Shown: piece after piece, positions 35,271-36,696 of the stretch
Layout: every line of letters begins with the position of its first letter
Numbering within the stretch: the stretch's first letter is position 1
Source of the DNA: Sphingobacteriaceae bacterium
GTDB lineage: Bacteria; Bacteroidota; Bacteroidia; Sphingobacteriales; Sphingobacteriaceae
Assembly: GCA_903644075.1 (NCBI GenBank)
Contig: CAHJXH010000013.1
Location: 1 to 36,696, forward strand
Direction of reading: 5' to 3'
Length of the DNA: 36,696 bases
Translations under genes and position numbers: made by a program
The notes under the pieces: generated by a model
Told to the model about the DNA's origin: nothing
Database searches by the model: none
What the model saw: only the letters and a program-made list of their open reading frames with translations

Positions 35271-35370
35271 ATTCCCCTCTTGAGAGGGGGTGCAGGGGTG
35301 TGTCTTTCCGCTTTGATAACACACCCCTTCCATCACACAATTCCGGCCCGCCCCCTTTCAAGAGGGGAAT
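35271..35370. repeat. Long GC-rich inverted repeat upstream of ubiD
   Basis: ATTCCCCTCTTGAGAGGGGG (35271-35290) pairs with CCCCCTTTCAAGAGGGGAAT (35351-35370), 19 of 20. Inside, AGGGGTGTGT (35294-35303) pairs perfectly with ACACACCCCT (35319-35328). It ends 26 bases before the ATG. It could be a mobile palindromic repeat or a structured leader. Confidence 0.8.
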
Positions 35371-35396
35371 TGAAAAGCTCAGATTTATAGCATTAC

Positions 35397-36086
35397 ATGG
35401 GTTACAAAAGCTTACAAGCCTGCATTACCGATCTGGAAAAACACGGTCACCTTATCCGCATCAAGGAAGAAGTTGACCCTTATTTAGAAATGGCAGCCAT
35501 TCACCTGCGGGTGTTTGAGCAGCAAGGGCCTGCTTTGCTTTTCGAAAATGTAAGGGGCAGCAAGTTCCCTGCGGTATCAAATCTGTTTGGTACGCTGGAG
35601 CGGTCGGAATTTATTTTCAGGGATACGCTGGAGAAGATCAAGACGTTGGTTGACATTAAAAGCGACCCCCTGAAGGCAATTAAGAACCCTATCAAATACG
35701 CTAATGTTGCCATGACTGCCCTCTCGGCCTTACCCATGAAAGTGAGCAGCAGCCATATTAAGAACTTCAGCAAAACCACCATCGATGCACTGCCGCAAAT
35801 TGTGAACTGGCCAATGGATGGTGGCCCTTTTGTAACCATGCCCCAGGTTTATACCGAGGATATGGACAAGCCCGGCATTATGAACGCCAACCTGGGCATG
35901 TACCGCATTCAGCTGGGGGGTAATGATTATATCCAGAACGAGGAGATCGGCCTGCATTATCAGTTGCACCGCGGTATCGGCATCCATCAAACCAAAGCCA
36001 ATGCCAAAGGCCAACCACTAAAGGTGAGCATATTTGTAGGCGGCCCGCCATCGCACCCGGTAGCGGCCGTAATGCCATTGCCCGAA
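35397..36086 (+). CDS. ubiD: UbiD-family decarboxylase, truncated at a chimeric junction
   Basis: The recognisable protein is the first ~230 residues of a UbiD-type decarboxylase (family length about 490-620). MGYKSLQACITDLEKHGHLIRI, GPALLFENVRGSKFPAVSNLFGTLERSE, MNANLGMYRIQ (Arg170, prenyl-FMN binding) and YQLHRGIGIH followed by VGGPPSHPVAAVMPLPE are the conserved blocks in their normal order. The enzyme decarboxylates a (poly)prenylated 4-hydroxybenzoate or related aromatic acid, in quinone synthesis, with a prenyl-FMN cofactor. After Glu230 the frame runs on for 33 residues of antisense phospho-sugar mutase sequence. It is therefore partial, and probably by misjoin. Confidence 0.85.
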
Positions 36087-36424
36087 AAAATGCCGGCCAC
36101 GATTTCCGCAAACTTACGTGAGTTGTTGCGCGAGTCGTGGGCGATGGCGACTTTGATTTCCTGGTCGGGGAAGCTCTGCTTCAGGTAGTTGCACAGGCCC
36201 TGGGTGGCCATGCCCAGCGTGTAGCGGTTCATGCGGTTGGAGCCCGCGCCCATGATGCCGCGCAGGCCGCCTGTGCCAAACTCCAGGGTGCGGTAGAAGG
36301 CGTCGGTCAGCGCATCGTCTTGGCCGGAGGCCTGGAGCTGCTTTATTTCGGCTTGGGTATCAGCGTCGTAAGCAGGCGTGAGCCAGGTCGCGATGCGCTG
36401 CTGAACGTCGGGGGAGAGGGGCAT
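36071..36424 (-). CDS. Phospho-sugar mutase (PGM/PMM-like), N-terminal part only
   Basis: From the ATG at 36424 (MPLSPDVQQRIATWLTPAYD) about 118 residues are recognisable. LEFGTGGLRGIMGAGSNRMN and IKVAIAHDSRNNSRKFAEIVAGIFSGNGI are hallmark blocks of the alpha-D-phosphohexomutase family. The catalytic phosphoserine loop (TASHNP) lies further along in the family and is absent here because the frame breaks at 36071. Upstream in-frame ATGs (to 36520) add Phe- and Pro-rich sequence unlike the family. The gene is high in GC with third-position G/C, unlike the rest of the window, which suggests a Hymenobacter-like source. Confidence 0.85.
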
Positions 36425-36535
36425 GGGAAGAAAGAAAAAAGAGGGTGTAGAGGTCAGAAACGGCCGTAAAGGAAAGAGGTTCGGCACCAGGAAACCAAAC
36501 CCGCCGCAGGGGGCCGCCACCGGCCGCGCCGCCGG

Positions 36536-36696
36536 TTAAAGGACCGTTATCTTTTGCGACACGACCCCGTGCGCCGACTGGAGCTTGAGTACGTACTGCC
36601 CGGCTTCTACCGGGCTTAGGTCGAGGTCGAGGGTCAGCTGGCCGCCCGCCAGCGGCACGGCCAGCACCACCTGGCCCAGCAGGTCTTGCAGCAGTA
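36536..36696 (-). CDS. C-terminal end of a T9SS-sorted protein (type A sorting domain)
   Basis: Read on the minus strand from the window edge, the last ~53 codons encode LLQDLLGQVVLAVPLAGG..., then LDLSPVEAGQYVLKLQSAHG and VVSQKITVL before the stop at 36536. This is the pattern of type IX secretion C-terminal sorting domains (DLxG ... G.Y.L.L ... G....K..V). The protein body lies outside the window, so its function is unknown. Its stop lies 112 bases upstream of the mutase ATG, on the same strand, in the same GC-rich foreign-looking block. Confidence 0.85.
   Translation of the reverse strand, partial: LLQDLLGQVVLAVPLAGGQLTLDLDLSPVEAGQYVLKLQSAHGVVSQKITVL

Larger units (their letters stand above)
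34892..35396. other. 505-base intergenic region with two palindromic repeats
   Basis: Between the divergent M28 and ubiD genes there is no credible reading frame. It contains a TGTCAT-type repeat (34940-35030), AT-rich sequence, a TACTTTTG box, and a long GC-rich inverted repeat (35271-35370) directly before ubiD. I see no RNA gene in it. Confidence 0.6.

Noticed and set aside
35987..36070. Apparent continuation of the mutase frame (TAATGCDGG...)
   Set aside because: It is antisense to conserved UbiD sequence (GGPPSHPVAAV) and has no mutase likeness.
36087..36188. Apparent C-terminus of the ubiD frame (KMPATISANLRELL...)
   Set aside because: It is the complement of conserved phospho-sugar mutase sequence (HDSRNNSRKFAEIVAG), so it is a product of the junction and not UbiD protein.

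Overview
The window reads as chromosome of a Bacteroidota bacterium of the Sphingobacteriaceae type (Mucilaginibacter/Pedobacter-like). The signs are two large SusC/OMP-like outer-membrane proteins with N-terminal carboxypeptidase-like domains, DUF5686, DUF2911, DUF6496 and DUF885 proteins, many Sec-exported metallopeptidases, A-rich leaders with hardly any Shine-Dalgarno sequences, a few TAnnTTTG promoter boxes, moderate GC, and intergenic gaps filled with small palindromic repeats. I see no tRNA, rRNA, CRISPR array, transposase or prophage gene. The genus is inferred from family likeness, not from a marker gene.

Layout. 1-1991: 5' two-thirds of an exported metzincin-type zinc protease (minus). 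2383-4603: small unknown genes (a lipoprotein, a 79-aa protein, a DUF551 protein) and an unknown membrane protein. 4779-7219: a short-chain dehydrogenase with a C-terminal membrane helix, and a divergent MFS transporter. 7268-7980: a HepT/MntA (HEPN/nucleotidyltransferase) toxin-antitoxin pair. 8089-10681 (minus): an exported class II cyclic-nucleotide phosphodiesterase, a small CxxC protein and an AI-2E-type permease. 10818-18696 (plus): ligA, a DUF5686 outer-membrane protein, then a tight run of aldo/keto reductase, Gfo/Idh/MocA oxidoreductase, DUF2911 and an unknown exported protein, closed by a clear terminator. 18740-23861: DUF6496, a Vat/CatB-like acetyltransferase, a DUF885 lipoprotein, DinB, and an alpha/beta-hydrolase that has lost its catalytic Ser and His. 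24081-27769: an outer-membrane beta-barrel receptor and a TauE/SafE-DUF1634 pair. 28084-30924: two M16 peptidases, one catalytic and one not, bracketed by related MITE-like repeats. 31145-34891: a DoxX-like protein, class I fructose-bisphosphate aldolase and an M28 peptidase. 35397 to about 36086: 5' part of a ubiD-family decarboxylase.

The last ~610 bases do not belong with the rest. At 36071-36086 the ubiD frame stops being recognisable and, on the other strand, the N-terminal part of a phospho-sugar mutase begins, followed by the tail of a type IX secretion C-terminal domain protein. This stretch is markedly GC-rich and looks like another bacteroidete (Hymenobacter-like). Both genes break inside the same 16-base word, which points to a chimeric join (assembly or library artefact) more than to natural transfer.

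Functionally the window is ordinary scavenger housekeeping: exported peptidases (metzincin, DUF885, M16 pair, M28) and outer-membrane proteins, with sugar and redox enzymes in the cytoplasm. The most distinctive content is the repeat landscape: at least five kinds of small palindromic or direct repeats, two of them nested or arrayed. I did not find a convincing new multi-gene system. The best leads are the dead alpha/beta-hydrolase, the MITE-flanked M16 pair, the four-hairpin array at 33062-33165, the nested inverted repeat at 19958-20107 and the chimeric junction.
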